Shown: piece by piece, positions 16,352 to 26,373 of the stretch | How positions within the stretch are numbered: position 1 is the first letter of the stretch | How the letters are laid out: the number at the start of each line of letters is the position of its first letter | NCBI RefSeq assembly: GCF_000455245.1 | Contig: NZ_HG005169.1 | Span: 34,724-74,586 of the forward strand | Length of the DNA stretch: 39,863 bases | From: Nesterenkonia massiliensis | GTDB lineage: Bacteria > Actinomycetota > Actinomycetes > Actinomycetales > Micrococcaceae | Reading direction: 5' to 3' | Program-made: the position numbers and the translations under genes | Notes under the pieces: model-generated | Told to the model about the DNA's origin: nothing | Databases searched by the model: none | The model's input: only the letters and a program-made list of their open reading frames with translations

Positions 16352-16554
16352 ACGACCGCGGCGACTAAGCGCCTAGATGCAGGGAACCAGGCGGCGTCGA
16401 ATACGCCTCACCGGCCCGGAAGTGCCCTGCGCCACCAAAATTGCCCAGTCATCACCGGGCTGGCACAGTAGACTCACCTGCAAGACTGCCAGTAGTGCGA
16501 CCAGCCTCCAGCACCGGAGGGGATCGCTTAGAAGACGTTGATAAGGAGGTACCT

Positions 16555-17316
16555 GTGGGACTTCTCGACTCTCTGGAGCGCGGGATCGAAAAAGCTGTCC
16601 GCGGTGCCTTCTCAGGACGCGGAGGGAGCGTCGGCCCCGTGGAGATCGCCACAGCAGTACGCCGCCACATGGACCGTGAGTCCAGCACTGTGCCGTCCGG
16701 CCAGTCCCTGGTACCCAACCTGTACAAGATTCGTCTCTCCGAAGAGGACTTCACCGACGCCAAGAAATACGGTGTGGCCCTGGCCGAGGAGCTGTGCGAG
16801 GAGATCATCCGCTACGCGGACTCCCAGGGCTACACACTGCCCGGCCCGGTGAAAGCAACATTCGTGAAGAACACCGAGCTCAAGCGCGGACAGATGAGCA
16901 TCGAGACCCAGAGCCACCAGGATGTGGATGCCTCAGCACCGTCGCGTCCAGCAGCCTCATCTGCAGCCGGACCAGCAGCCACTGCGGCGCTGCCGGGACG
17001 CATGCGCAGTTCTGCACCACCACCACGCGCACCGCGCAGCGCACATCTGGAGCATGAGGGCGCGCGGCACCGCCTGCAGCAGGACATCACCGTGATCGGG
17101 CGCTCCTCCAGTGCGGATATCACCATTACAGACACCGGCATCTCCCGGCGGCACCTGGAGATCATCCGTGAGGGCAGCCGTTGGTACGCCAGAGATCTGG
17201 GCTCCACCAATGGCTCCTACGTGGACGGCCAGGAACTGCGCGATGCGGAGATCGAGATCTTCGACGGCGCCCTGATCACCCTGGGTAATGCCCGCCTGCG
17301 CTTCCGACTCGGCTAA
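16555..17316 (+). CDS. fhaA: FhaA: DUF3662 and FHA domain protein
   Basis: 253 residues from a GTG at 16555, chosen because a perfect AAGGAGGT lies just upstream and the protein then starts VGLLDSLERGIEKAVRGAFS, as in FhaA proteins. Residues 1-120 form the DUF3662 domain (VPNLYKIRLSEEDF); then an Ala/Pro-rich linker; then a C-terminal FHA domain with IGRSSSADI, SRRHLEI and DLGSTNGSYV, which bind phosphothreonine. In mycobacteria FhaA is phosphorylated by PknB and binds the flippase regulator MviN, slowing peptidoglycan export. It is first in the wall-growth operon. Confidence 0.94.
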   Translation: MGLLDSLERGIEKAVRGAFSGRGGSVGPVEIATAVRRHMDRESSTVPSGQSLVPNLYKIRLSEEDFTDAKKYGVALAEELCEEIIRYADSQGYTLPGPVKATFVKNTELKRGQMSIETQSHQDVDASAPSRPAASSAAGPAATAALPGRMRSSAPPPRAPRSAHLEHEGARHRLQQDITVIGRSSSADITITDTGISRRHLEIIREGSRWYARDLGSTNGSYVDGQELRDAEIEIFDGALITLGNARLRFRLG

Positions 17317-17328
17317 GAGGGCCCACCT

Positions 17329-17829
17329 ATGAGCGAACTCGCCATCACTGTTCTGCAGTTCGGGCTGCTGCTCCTGCTGTGGATCCTCATTCTCTCCATC
17401 ATCGCCGCCCAGGGCCGCGACATGATGGTCTCCAAGCGTTCCCGCACTCGGGATCGCCGCAATGACAAACCTGCCCCTGCCCCGCATGACTCCGGCACCC
17501 CGGCCACCGTGCATCAAACCGGTCAGGCTCCCCGGCCGCGGCCGCGCCGCCTGGTGGTCTCCGAAGGGCCGCTGGTGGGCACCGAGGTGGAGCTGGGCTC
17601 CGCCCCGATCATGCTGGGCCGCGCTCAAGAATGCACTGTGGTCCTCGAAGACGACTATGCCTCCGGCAAACACGCCCGACTCTTCCCGCAGGGCTCACGC
17701 TGGTTCCTGGAGGATCTGGGCTCCACCAATGGCACCTGGCTCGGAGATGAGCAGCTGACCCGCGCCTCCACGGTGGAACCCGGAGACCGCATCCGCATCG
17801 GCAAGACCGTCCTAGAGCTGAGGACTTGA
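17329..17829 (+). CDS. fhaB: FhaB/FipA: membrane-anchored FHA domain protein
   Basis: 166 residues with one N-terminal membrane helix (ITVLQFGLLLLLWILILSII), a basic linker, and a C-terminal FHA domain (IMLGRAQECTVVLEDDYASG, KHARLF, DLGSTNGTWLGD). Homologues are phosphorylated by PknA/PknB and link the kinases to the divisome. It follows fhaA by 12 bases and precedes pstP by 4. Length and order match the mycobacterial locus. Confidence 0.94.
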   Translation: MSELAITVLQFGLLLLLWILILSIIAAQGRDMMVSKRSRTRDRRNDKPAPAPHDSGTPATVHQTGQAPRPRPRRLVVSEGPLVGTEVELGSAPIMLGRAQECTVVLEDDYASGKHARLFPQGSRWFLEDLGSTNGTWLGDEQLTRASTVEPGDRIRIGKTVLELRT

Positions 17830-17833
17830 GCCT

Positions 17834-19438
17834 ATGGCACTGGTCTTTCGCTTCGCCGCACGCTCCGATGCCGGCAAAGTACGTTCTAAGAACGATGACT
17901 CCGGCTATGCAGGGCGCTTCTTCGCCGTCGTCGCCGACGGTATGGGTGGACACGCAGGAGGCGACGTCGCCAGCGCCTCCACGGTGCTTGACCTCGCGCA
18001 TTTGGACACCCGCGGTTTCGCTGAGCCGGACACTGTGCTGCCTGATGAGATCCAGACCGCAAACGCCTTCCTGAACAAGCTGGTCAAAACCAATCCCAAG
18101 CTCTCCGGGATGGGCACCACCATCACCGCGGCCCTGATCACTGAGGATCGGCTGCAGTTTGCTCATATCGGCGACTCCCGCGCCTACCGGCTGAAGAAGG
18201 GCCGATTCCGACAGGTCTCCAAGGACCACACTTTTGTCCAGCGGCTGGTGGACGAAGGACGGTTGGATCCGGAAGCCGCGGAGTATCACCCGCATAAGAA
18301 CGTGCTGATGCGGGTGCTCGGCGACGTCGATGCCTCCCCTGAGCTTGATATCACCAGCTTCCCGCTGGAAGCCGGTGAGCGCTGGCTGCTGTGCTCTGAC
18401 GGTCTCAACGCAGTGGTCTCCGACCGGTTGATTGAGCAGAAGATGCGCAACCAGAACCTCGAGCTGGAACAGATCGTTGATCAGCTGGTGAACCTCACCC
18501 TGGAGGGCGGTGCACCGGATAACGTCACAGTGATCGCTCTTGAAGTGGTCGAAGCCGATGAGGAGGATCTCTCCCATTCCGACACACTCCCGCTGAGCGA
18601 GGAGGCCGTGGCCGCGGCTTCCGCCGACTACCGGCCATCAGCCTCGGAAGAGACTATGGAGCTGGAGCTGATCCCCGTGGTCAACACCGAGGCGCTCTCC
18701 GGTCAGGACCGCGAGGAGGACGAGCTCTCCCCGCTCTCTGCCGCCATGGTGCATCGCAAACTCGGTGTCCGCCCGCATATCCTGGTGGGCGCTGCCGTCC
18801 AGGCAGCAGAAACCGGCACCATCCCCGTGGTTCCGCGCAACGTGGATGAACACCCCATGGCCGTGCTGCTGACGGGTCAGCCGCTGCGCCCGGTCCGGCA
18901 TACCTATTCCGAGATGCTCGGTGAACCCACCGAGACTCCTGCAGAACCTGAGTCGATCTCCGACCCGGCTCCCGAGCCCGCCCCGCCCTCCCCTGATGAG
19001 CCGGAAGAGGATGAGGACTACGAGCTGGAGCTGGATGACGACGATCTTGACGCCCTGCAAACCGCGCGGCGTCGTCGTTCCTGGTTCCTGCCCACTTTCG
19101 TCGCACTGCTGGCCGTGCTGGTGGGCCTGGTGACCTTCCTCGGCTATATCTGGACCCAAACCCAGTACTACGTGGGCGCCGACGACGGCGAGGTGGCCAT
19201 CTACACCGGCGTCTCCCAGTCGCTGGGCCCGGTCAGCCTCTCGGAGGTCGATGAGCACGCTGAGATCGATCTCGACGACTTGGCGCCCTACCACCGGGAC
19301 CGGGTCACCCGCGGCATCCCCGCCGATGATCGCGCCCATGCTGAGCGGATCATTGAAGACCTGCGCGGGACTATCCGCACTCCCAGCCCGACTCCGGAAC
19401 CGGATGAGCCCGAGCAGAATGAGGAGGAGGACCAGTGA
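17834..19438 (+). CDS. pstP: PP2C-family serine/threonine phosphatase PstP
   Basis: 534 residues. The N-terminal PP2C domain (about 1-240) has RSKNDDSGY, VVADGMGGHAGG, GTTITAALI, GDSRAYRL, CSDGLNAVVSD and GAPDNVTVIALEV, which supply the metal-binding aspartates. An acidic, Pro-rich juxtamembrane stretch (PEEDEDYELELDDDDLDA) follows, then one membrane helix (WFLPTFVALLAVLVGLVTFL) and an extracellular domain of about 90 residues. PstP reverses phosphorylation by PknA/PknB. The linker, near 180 residues, looks long. Its stop overlaps the rodA GTG start. Confidence 0.95.
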   Translation: MALVFRFAARSDAGKVRSKNDDSGYAGRFFAVVADGMGGHAGGDVASASTVLDLAHLDTRGFAEPDTVLPDEIQTANAFLNKLVKTNPKLSGMGTTITAALITEDRLQFAHIGDSRAYRLKKGRFRQVSKDHTFVQRLVDEGRLDPEAAEYHPHKNVLMRVLGDVDASPELDITSFPLEAGERWLLCSDGLNAVVSDRLIEQKMRNQNLELEQIVDQLVNLTLEGGAPDNVTVIALEVVEADEEDLSHSDTLPLSEEAVAAASADYRPSASEETMELELIPVVNTEALSGQDREEDELSPLSAAMVHRKLGVRPHILVGAAVQAAETGTIPVVPRNVDEHPMAVLLTGQPLRPVRHTYSEMLGEPTETPAEPESISDPAPEPAPPSPDEPEEDEDYELELDDDDLDALQTARRRRSWFLPTFVALLAVLVGLVTFLGYIWTQTQYYVGADDGEVAIYTGVSQSLGPVSLSEVDEHAEIDLDDLAPYHRDRVTRGIPADDRAHAERIIEDLRGTIRTPSPTPEPDEPEQNEEEDQ

Positions 19439-20892
19439 ACGCAGCCGATCATCCCAAACCGCGGCGCAATGTGGAGCTGGTCCTGCTGCTGCTTGCTCTG
19501 CTGATCTCCATCGGCGCCCAGGTGCTGGTGGGACTTGCTCTCGACGATGAGCTCACCACCCCCTACTGGGTGGAGGGTTCCATCCTGGCCGCCCTGGCCC
19601 TGGGGTTCCATGTGGTGCTGCGCATCCGGGCCAAATACGCTGATCCCTTCATTCTTCCCATCGTGGTGACGCTCAACGGTCTGGGCATCGCGATGATCCA
19701 CCGCCTGGACTTCACCGCCGCCTTCGACGGAGTGGCAGACCGGCAGCTGATGTGGACAGGGGTGTCCATGGTGGCCGCCGTGGTGCTGCTGTGGTGGCTG
19801 AAGGATCACCGCAAGCTGCGCCAGCTGACCTATATCTCATTGGCAGCCAGCATCGTGCTGCTGCTGCTGCCTATTGTTCCGGGGCTGGGTCAGGACATGT
19901 ATGGCGCCCAGGTGTGGGTCTCTATCGGCGCGATGAGCTTCCAGCCCGGTGAGATCGCCAAAATCACCCTGGCCATCTTCTTCGCGGGCTTCCTGGCGAA
20001 TAACCGCGACCTGATTCTGCTGGCCGGACGCAAGATCGGCCCCATGACGTTCCCCCGCGCCCGTGACCTGGCACCGTTGTTCATCGCCTGGCTGGTGGCC
20101 CTGGGCGTGCTGATCATCCAGAACGACCTCGGCAACGCGCTGATGTTCTTCGGACTGTTCGTGGCGGTCATCTACGTGGCCACCTCACGGATCTCCTGGA
20201 TCGCCATCGGTGGTGCGTTCATCGCCCTGGGCGCGGTGCTGGCATATCAGATGGTCCCGCACGCCCGGCAGCGTTTTGAAATCTGGTTCAATGCCTTCGA
20301 CGACGAGATCTACAACCGCGAATTCGGCGGATCCCACCAGCTGGTCCAGGGCATCTTCGGCCTGGCCCACGGTGGACTGACCGGCACCGGGCTGGGCAAC
20401 GGCAACCCCAGCATGGTGGCGCTGGCGAACTCGGACATGATCATCGCGGCTTTCGGCGAGGAGCTCGGCTTCATCGGCTTAGGAGCCATGCTGCTGCTAT
20501 TCCTGATGCTCTTCAGCCGCTATATGCGCGCCGCCATCGGCACTCGCGATCACTTCGGCAAACTGCTGGCCACCGGTCTCGCGGTGGTGCTGGTGCTGCA
20601 GGTCTTCGTCGTCGTCGGCGGTATTACCCGCGTCATTCCGATGACCGGCTTGGCCACACCGTTCCTGGCCGCCGGTGGCTCAGCGCTGCTGGCCAATTGG
20701 CTGATTGTGGCGCTGGTGCTGCTGATCTCGCATAACGCGCGCCGCCCGATTGTGGTGGGTCCGATGGTCAACACCTCTGGTGAGGGAGCCACCGGTATTG
20801 AGGATCCGCTGCGCGGGAGCGACACCGGTCAGCATGCGCCAGCTGAATCCCGTGCCGAGACCCGCGAGCATTTCCTGGGAGGTGAGCGATGA
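19435..20892 (+). CDS. rodA: RodA/FtsW-type SEDS peptidoglycan polymerase
   Basis: 485 residues with about 10-12 membrane helices and SEDS motifs: FQPGEIAKITLAIFFAGFLA, LIIQNDLGNALMFFGLFVAV, FGGSHQLVQGIFGLAHGGLT, GLGNGNPSM and AFGEELGFIG. SEDS proteins polymerise lipid II glycan strands with a cognate class B PBP, here the next gene pbpA. It starts with GTG overlapping pstP and ends overlapping pbpA (ATGA). It is called RodA by operon position; FtsW is normally in the division cluster. Confidence 0.95.
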   Translation: MNAADHPKPRRNVELVLLLLALLISIGAQVLVGLALDDELTTPYWVEGSILAALALGFHVVLRIRAKYADPFILPIVVTLNGLGIAMIHRLDFTAAFDGVADRQLMWTGVSMVAAVVLLWWLKDHRKLRQLTYISLAASIVLLLLPIVPGLGQDMYGAQVWVSIGAMSFQPGEIAKITLAIFFAGFLANNRDLILLAGRKIGPMTFPRARDLAPLFIAWLVALGVLIIQNDLGNALMFFGLFVAVIYVATSRISWIAIGGAFIALGAVLAYQMVPHARQRFEIWFNAFDDEIYNREFGGSHQLVQGIFGLAHGGLTGTGLGNGNPSMVALANSDMIIAAFGEELGFIGLGAMLLLFLMLFSRYMRAAIGTRDHFGKLLATGLAVVLVLQVFVVVGGITRVIPMTGLATPFLAAGGSALLANWLIVALVLLISHNARRPIVVGPMVNTSGEGATGIEDPLRGSDTGQHAPAESRAETREHFLGGER

Positions 20893-22343
20893 ACCACGCC
20901 ATTCGACATATCTGGATCGTCTCGGTGACGCTTTTTGTGGCGCTTTTCGCTGCCCTCAGCCTGATCCAGGTGGTGCTCACCGATGAGCTGAACGCCAACC
21001 AGAAGAACTCACGCCAGATCATCGCCACTGCTGGCTCGCCGCGCGGCCCCATCACCGTGGACGGGGAGGCTATCGCCCTCTCAGTCCCGGCTGAGAACAG
21101 CCCCTATGACTATCAGCGGGTGTATCGCGACGCCGAGCTCTACAGCGGCATCACCGGCTTCTACTCCACTGAAGGCGGTTCCAGCGGGCTGGAGAGCGCG
21201 CTGAATGACTACCTCTCCGGGCAGTCTGACTCGCAGTTCTTTGACCGGATCAGTGCACTGTTCACCGGCGATTCCATGCAGGGCGCACAGGTGGAGCTGA
21301 CACTGAACGGTCAGTGGCAGCGGATGGCCTTTGACATGATCCCTGATGGTCTACGCGGCACCATCATCGTCACTGACCTGACCACCGGTGACATCAAAGT
21401 CATGGCCTCCAGGCCCAGCTATGACACCAACGAGTTGGCCGTTCACTCGCGCGATGCTTATCTCCAGAACCTCGAGAGGATCGAGGCGACACCGGGCCTG
21501 ACACCGCACAGTCTGGGACCGATCCGCAACCGGATCGCACCGGGCTCCACCTTCAAGCTGGTGGACACTCTGGCGATGCTGGAATCCGGTGACTATGACC
21601 CGGACACCGAGCTGGAGAACCCGCCCTCCATTCAATTGCCGCAGTCTGTGAATGAACTGGAGAACCTGGAGACCGGAAACTGCTACCAGCGCCAGGAGGC
21701 AGAGTTCCGTTGGATCTTCGCGCAGTCCTGCAACACCCCCTTCGCTGAGGCTGGCATGGACCTGGGGCAGCAGGCTCTGCTGGAGGCCGCCGAGTCCTTC
21801 TGGTTCAACCAGGAACTGACCATTCCGCTCTACGTCACCCCCTCGCATTTCCCCGAGGAAGAAATTTCCGACGCCGCGCTCGCGCTGTCTGCCATTGGAC
21901 AGCAGGACGTTGGCGCTACCGCGCTGCAGATCAATATGCTGGCCGCTGCCATCGGCAATGAGGGTACCTTGATGCGCCCGCAGCTGGTGGACACTATTCG
22001 CGGCACGGACCTGCAAGTCCTTTCTCAGCCCTCCCCCGAGGTGTTGAATGAGGTTATGTCACCGGATGTCGCCGCTGAGATCACCGAAATGATGGTGGAG
22101 ACTGTGGAGTCCGGCACCGGATGGCGCGCCCAGTCTTCGCGCTTCGATGTGGCTGCCAAAACCGGCACTGCAGAAATCGGCGACGGGGAGGGCCTGGTGA
22201 ACTCCTGGATCACCGGCTTCGCCCCGGCGGATAACCCGCAGTACGCCGTCACAGTGGTCTATGAGCGCCTGGAACCCGGGGTGGGCAATGAGCTGACCGG
22301 CCCGCAGATGCTGGCTATGCTGGAAGCGGTGATCGGAGAATGA
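20889..22343 (+). CDS. pbpA: Class B penicillin-binding protein PbpA
   Basis: 484 residues: an N-terminal membrane anchor ([20 protein letters not shown]), a short non-catalytic domain, and a transpeptidase domain with STFK (Ser220, Lys223), SCN near 280 and KTG near 424 ([10 protein letters not shown]). It cross-links peptidoglycan together with RodA. It overlaps both neighbours by 4 bases. Homologues in mycobacteria are needed for septum formation and are kinase targets. Confidence 0.96.
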   Translation: MNHAIRHIWIVSVTLFVALFAALSLIQVVLTDELNANQKNSRQIIATAGSPRGPITVDGEAIALSVPAENSPYDYQRVYRDAELYSGITGFYSTEGGSSGLESALNDYLSGQSDSQFFDRISALFTGDSMQGAQVELTLNGQWQRMAFDMIPDGLRGTIIVTDLTTGDIKVMASRPSYDTNELAVHSRDAYLQNLERIEATPGLTPHSLGPIRNRIAPGSTFKLVDTLAMLESGDYDPDTELENPPSIQLPQSVNELENLETGNCYQRQEAEFRWIFAQSCNTPFAEAGMDLGQQALLEAAESFWFNQELTIPLYVTPSHFPEEEISDAALALSAIGQQDVGATALQINMLAAAIGNEGTLMRPQLVDTIRGTDLQVLSQPSPEVLNEVMSPDVAAEITEMMVETVESGTGWRAQSSRFDVAAKTGTAEIGDGEGLVNSWITGFAPADNPQYAVTVVYERLEPGVGNELTGPQMLAMLEAVIGE

Positions 22344-24163
22344 GACCCGCAGTGGGCATCACCATGGGTGGGCGCTATAAGCTCACCGAACGCATCGCCA
22401 TCGGCGGCATGGGTGAGGTCTGGAAGGCCGACGACGAGGTCCTCGGCCGCACCGTCGCGATCAAGATCCTCAAAGAGGAGTACACCGGGGATGAGGCATT
22501 CCTGCGCCGCTTCCGTGCGGAGGCCCGCCATACTGCGCTGCTGAACCACCCCGGTATCGCTGATATCTACGACTACGGCGAACAGGCCGGCTCGGGGTAC
22601 CTGGTCATGGAGCTGGTGCCTGGGCGTCCGCTGAGCGTGATCCTGGAGAAGGAGAAGACTCTCCCCTGGGAGAAGACCCTGTCCATCCTCGCCCAGACTG
22701 GCCGGGCTCTGCAGGTGGCTCATGATCAGGGTTTGGTGCACCGAGATGTGAAGCCAGGCAACCTGCTGATCACGCCTACCCGCAGGGTGAAGATCACTGA
22801 CTTCGGCATCGCGCGCCTTGCTGATCAGGTCCCGCTGACCGCTACCGGTCAGGTCATGGGCACCGTGCAGTACCTCTCACCCGAGCAGGCCACCGGCCAG
22901 CACGCCACCGGTGCCTCTGATATCTACGCGCTGGGGGTGATCGGCTACGAGGCGCTGGCCGGCACCAGACCTTTCACCGGGGAATCCCAGATCGCCATTG
23001 CGCTGAAACAGGTCAATGACCCTCCGCCGCCGCTTCCGGAGAGCATTCCAGAGCCGGTGCGCGCTTTGGTCATGTCCATGCTGGCCAAGGACGCTGACAA
23101 GCGTCCGGCCAATGCCACGAAGATGGCCGACGCCGCCGAGGCACTGCTGCGCCACGACGTGGACTCGGCCATCGAGGCGGTCCCAGCGATGCTGGATCAT
23201 ATGCCGTCCCGTTCGGGCGGCAATGATGAGACCGCAACCCAGGTCATTGCCACCGGTGCTGCTGGTTCCGGAGTTGGTTCACCGGGGGAAGGCCGCGCCG
23301 GAGGCGCCCCTTCGGCCAGAACCCCCGAACAGCCTGAGCCTGTTGCCGCTGCTCTGCCAGCCACCGGGGCCCTGCCTAACCCCGGAACCGCCCACAGTTC
23401 GGCACGTTCCGCGTCGGAGGATGGTGAGGAGGGCGGCCGCTGGCGCTGGCCGGTCATCACCTTGATCCTGCTTGTCCTGATTGCACTGCTTGCGGCTATT
23501 GCCCTGCCCATGTGGGCTGGGGAGCAGGACGAGCCTGAACCGTCCTCAGCCCCTGCCCCCATCCCTACCGTCACTCAAACGCTGACGGAGGGCCCGGAGA
23601 TGATCAACCTCGAGGCAGAGGATTACGTGGGGTTGAGCGTAGAAGAAGCCACCGAGCTCTTAGAGCAGGCAGGTCTTGAGGTCCGCACGCAGGTCAGGTC
23701 CAATGCCACAGAGCCAGCCGGGACAGTGGTGGATATCGCCCCGTTGGGAGCGGTACCCGAGGGCACCATGGTGACCCTCTATTACTCCACTGCCCAGGAC
23801 GACTACGTTCCGCCGACACCGACCCCGACGCAGACCTGGGTTCCTGCCCCGCAGCCTACCCAGACGCAGCAGGCTCCTCCTGAGACACCGGAGCCCACCA
23901 CGCCAACGCCGAGTCAGACGCCCAGCACGCCTGCGTCGAGCTCCTCGTCCCCGCCCTCTTCACCTGATAACGACGGTGAGGACGAAGATACCGGTAACGA
24001 CGGTGAGGACCAGGAGCCCAGAGAGCCCCCCAACAATAACGAAGCAGCTGCTCCAGAGCCAGGTTCCGGCAGCGAACCATCGCCCCCTACGCCATCCCCC
24101 GGTGATACCAACTCATCGGCACAGTGGGCCTTCGCCCCATTCCCCACAGGATCTTCCTCATGA
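22340..24163 (+). CDS. pknA: Ser/Thr protein kinase PknA-like, with one PASTA-like domain
   Basis: 607 residues. The kinase domain (about 12-280) has [10 protein letters not shown], Lys42 in [15 protein letters not shown] (134-141), DFG (154-156) and an activation segment with [17 protein letters not shown]. One membrane helix follows at about 368-393 ([20 protein letters not shown]), then a single PASTA-like unit (about 425-485: [20 protein letters not shown] ... [11 protein letters not shown]) and a Pro/Thr/Asp-rich tail. Mycobacterial PknA has no clear PASTA unit, so this one is better equipped outside the cell. ATGA overlaps occur at both ends. It should phosphorylate wall and division proteins and be opposed by PstP. 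Confidence 0.93.
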   Translation: MRPAVGITMGGRYKLTERIAIGGMGEVWKADDEVLGRTVAIKILKEEYTGDEAFLRRFRAEARHTALLNHPGIADIYDYGEQAGSGYLVMELVPGRPLSVILEKEKTLPWEKTLSILAQTGRALQVAHDQGLVHRDVKPGNLLITPTRRVKITDFGIARLADQVPLTATGQVMGTVQYLSPEQATGQHATGASDIYALGVIGYEALAGTRPFTGESQIAIALKQVNDPPPPLPESIPEPVRALVMSMLAKDADKRPANATKMADAAEALLRHDVDSAIEAVPAMLDHMPSRSGGNDETATQVIATGAAGSGVGSPGEGRAGGAPSARTPEQPEPVAAALPATGALPNPGTAHSSARSASEDGEEGGRWRWPVITLILLVLIALLAAIALPMWAGEQDEPEPSSAPAPIPTVTQTLTEGPEMINLEAEDYVGLSVEEATELLEQAGLEVRTQVRSNATEPAGTVVDIAPLGAVPEGTMVTLYYSTAQDDYVPPTPTPTQTWVPAPQPTQTQQAPPETPEPTTPTPSQTPSTPASSSSSPPSSPDNDGEDEDTGNDGEDQEPREPPNNNEAAAPEPGSGSEPSPPTPSPGDTNSSAQWAFAPFPTGSSS

Positions 24164-26367
24164 CCGACTCCACTGACCGCGTGCTCAACGGACGCTACCG
24201 GATCATCTCGCTCATCGGGCGAGGCGGGATGGCCGATGTCTACAGCGCCCAGGATCTCTCCCTGCACCGCACAGTGGCGGTGAAGATGCTGCGCCCGGAT
24301 CTGGCCCGGGACCCGATGTTCCAAACCCGTTTCCGTCGCGAAGCGCAGTCCTCGGCGTCGCTGAACCACCCCAATATTGTGGGCGTCTATGACACCGGTC
24401 AGGCGGAGATCCCGGAGAACGGCCACGAGGTCCGCACCCCGTTCATCGTGATGGAACACGTCGACGGCGTGACCCTGCGGCATATTCTGCACGGCACTCC
24501 CTCCGCCGAGCCCACCGGCGAGAATCCCCCCGCGCCTGAAGGTCAGGACGCCGACGGCGCCACCGCACCCATCAACCGCGACCAGACCGCTGGAACCCGC
24601 TCCATCACCGGCTCTGATGTGCTCGGAGTGACCGAGGATGATGCTCCTGAAGCCCCGCATATTTCTGCGCCGCTGCGGGAGAAGATCGACCACGCCCTGG
24701 GCCGGCCGCTCACCGAGCAGGAGGCTGCCGGATACATGTCCGGAATCCTCTCAGCGCTGAGCTACAGCCATGCCAAGGGGATAGTCCACCGTGACATCAA
24801 GCCCTCTAATGTGATGGTCTCCAATACCGGCGACGTGAAGGTGATGGACTTCGGCATTGCCCGGGCAGTAGCAGACTCCGCGCAGACCATGACCCAGACC
24901 TCAGCGGTAGTGGGCACAGCTCAGTACCTCTCCCCCGAACAGGCCCGGGGTGAAGTGGTGGATCACCGCAGCGATCTCTACTCAGCGGGCTGCGTGCTCT
25001 TCGAGCTGCTCACCAACCGTCCGCCCTTCACCGGGGAGTCCCCGGTCTCGGTGGCCTACCAGCATGTGCGCGAAGAACCGCCCATGGTCAGCGACTTTAA
25101 TAACCGCGTGGCCCCGGCCATGGAGTCAGTAGTCGCCAAGGCCCTGATCAAGGACCCTGCACTGCGGTTCCAGTCCGCGGAGGAGTTCAACCAGGCCCTG
25201 CAGAATGCGCTCTACGGAATCCCCGTAGATGACACCCCCACAGCTGCCATGCCCGCTGTCGGAGCGCGCAGCAGCTTTGATGATCTCGTCACTCCCGCCG
25301 CAGCAGCAGGACCGCAGCTTTCAGCCCGGACACCGGAAGACCCTGATATTGACGACTACTACGACGACTACCGCCAACCGCGGCGGCGTCGTCGTGGCGG
25401 CTTGGTGTTCTTCTGGATCATCCTGGGCGTCCTCCTACTGGGGGCCGGGGCATGGGGCCTGAGCAGAATGCTGGACGGTTCGGCCACCGTGGAGATCCCG
25501 GATATCGAGGGCATGACTCGCTCTGAAGCCGTCGCCGAGCTGACGGATATGAACCTCAGACCCGAGATTGAGCTTCAGTCCCATCCCGAGATCGCCGAAG
25601 AACACGCCATCGGCACCGACCCCGAGGCCGGATCTGCTGTGGAGCCGCAGAGCACCGTGATCCTCTATATCTCCTCGGGACAGGAGACTGTGCGGATCCC
25701 GGATGGGCTCCAGGGTGAAACAGAGGAGTCTGTGCGGGCGACTCTTGAAGACATCGGACTGGAGATTGGCGACATCAGCGAAGAGGATCATGACTCGCTG
25801 CCCGAGGGCACGTTGATCAGCACTAGTCCTGAGGCCGGTACTGAGGTGGAGCTCGGTTCCACAGTCGACCTGGTGCTCTCCACCGGCATGCGCCAGCTGC
25901 CCACAGGGCTGGTGGGAGCGTGGCGCAGCGACGTGGAGAGGATCCTGAACGAGGAAGGCATCAGCTACCAGCTGGAGTGGCAGGAGCTCAGCGATCCCGA
26001 AGGGTACTTTGCCGGAGAAGTCTTCGGACTCACCGTTGACGGCCAGGGGATTCAGGACGGGGAGAGCATCCCCAATGACGCCACGCTCATCATCCACGCC
26101 GTCAGCCAGGAATCCTTCCCGGAAGAAGAAGAGGAAGAAGACGAAGACGAAGAAGACGAAGACGAAGAGGACGAAGATCCTGACGCCACCGAAGAACCCA
26201 CCGATGAGCCCACCTCCGATGAGGAGGAAGAGTCCAACGGCAATGGCGGGGACAACGGTAACGGCGGTGGCGGTAACGGTAACGGCGGCGGCAACGGCGG
26301 CGGCAACGGCGGTAACGGGAACCGCGGCAATGGTAACGGCAACGGCAACAACCAGGACGAGGGATAG
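24160..26367 (+). CDS. pknB: PASTA-domain Ser/Thr protein kinase PknB with kinase-domain insert and Asn/Gly tail
   Basis: 735 residues from the ATG overlapping the pknA stop (24160); the frame extends 12 codons upstream. The kinase has [12 protein letters not shown], Lys42, HRD (210-212), DFG (230-232) and [14 protein letters not shown]. Between [10 protein letters not shown] and [12 protein letters not shown] lies an extra, mostly polar stretch of about 70 residues (112-182) that is absent from typical PknB. After the membrane helix (about 414-436) come three PASTA repeats (about 443-650), which in relatives sense lipid II or muropeptides. The C-terminus is a Glu/Asp run (655-691) then an Asn/Gly-only tail (692-735). 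It is the terminal kinase of the operon; murT follows by 6 bases. Confidence 0.95.
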   Translation: MTDSTDRVLNGRYRIISLIGRGGMADVYSAQDLSLHRTVAVKMLRPDLARDPMFQTRFRREAQSSASLNHPNIVGVYDTGQAEIPENGHEVRTPFIVMEHVDGVTLRHILHGTPSAEPTGENPPAPEGQDADGATAPINRDQTAGTRSITGSDVLGVTEDDAPEAPHISAPLREKIDHALGRPLTEQEAAGYMSGILSALSYSHAKGIVHRDIKPSNVMVSNTGDVKVMDFGIARAVADSAQTMTQTSAVVGTAQYLSPEQARGEVVDHRSDLYSAGCVLFELLTNRPPFTGESPVSVAYQHVREEPPMVSDFNNRVAPAMESVVAKALIKDPALRFQSAEEFNQALQNALYGIPVDDTPTAAMPAVGARSSFDDLVTPAAAAGPQLSARTPEDPDIDDYYDDYRQPRRRRRGGLVFFWIILGVLLLGAGAWGLSRMLDGSATVEIPDIEGMTRSEAVAELTDMNLRPEIELQSHPEIAEEHAIGTDPEAGSAVEPQSTVILYISSGQETVRIPDGLQGETEESVRATLEDIGLEIGDISEEDHDSLPEGTLISTSPEAGTEVELGSTVDLVLSTGMRQLPTGLVGAWRSDVERILNEEGISYQLEWQELSDPEGYFAGEVFGLTVDGQGIQDGESIPNDATLIIHAVSQESFPEEEEEEDEDEEDEDEEDEDPDATEEPTDEPTSDEEEESNGNGGDNGNGGGGNGNGGGNGGGNGGNGNRGNGNGNGNNQDEG

Positions 26368-26373
26368 CAAGCA

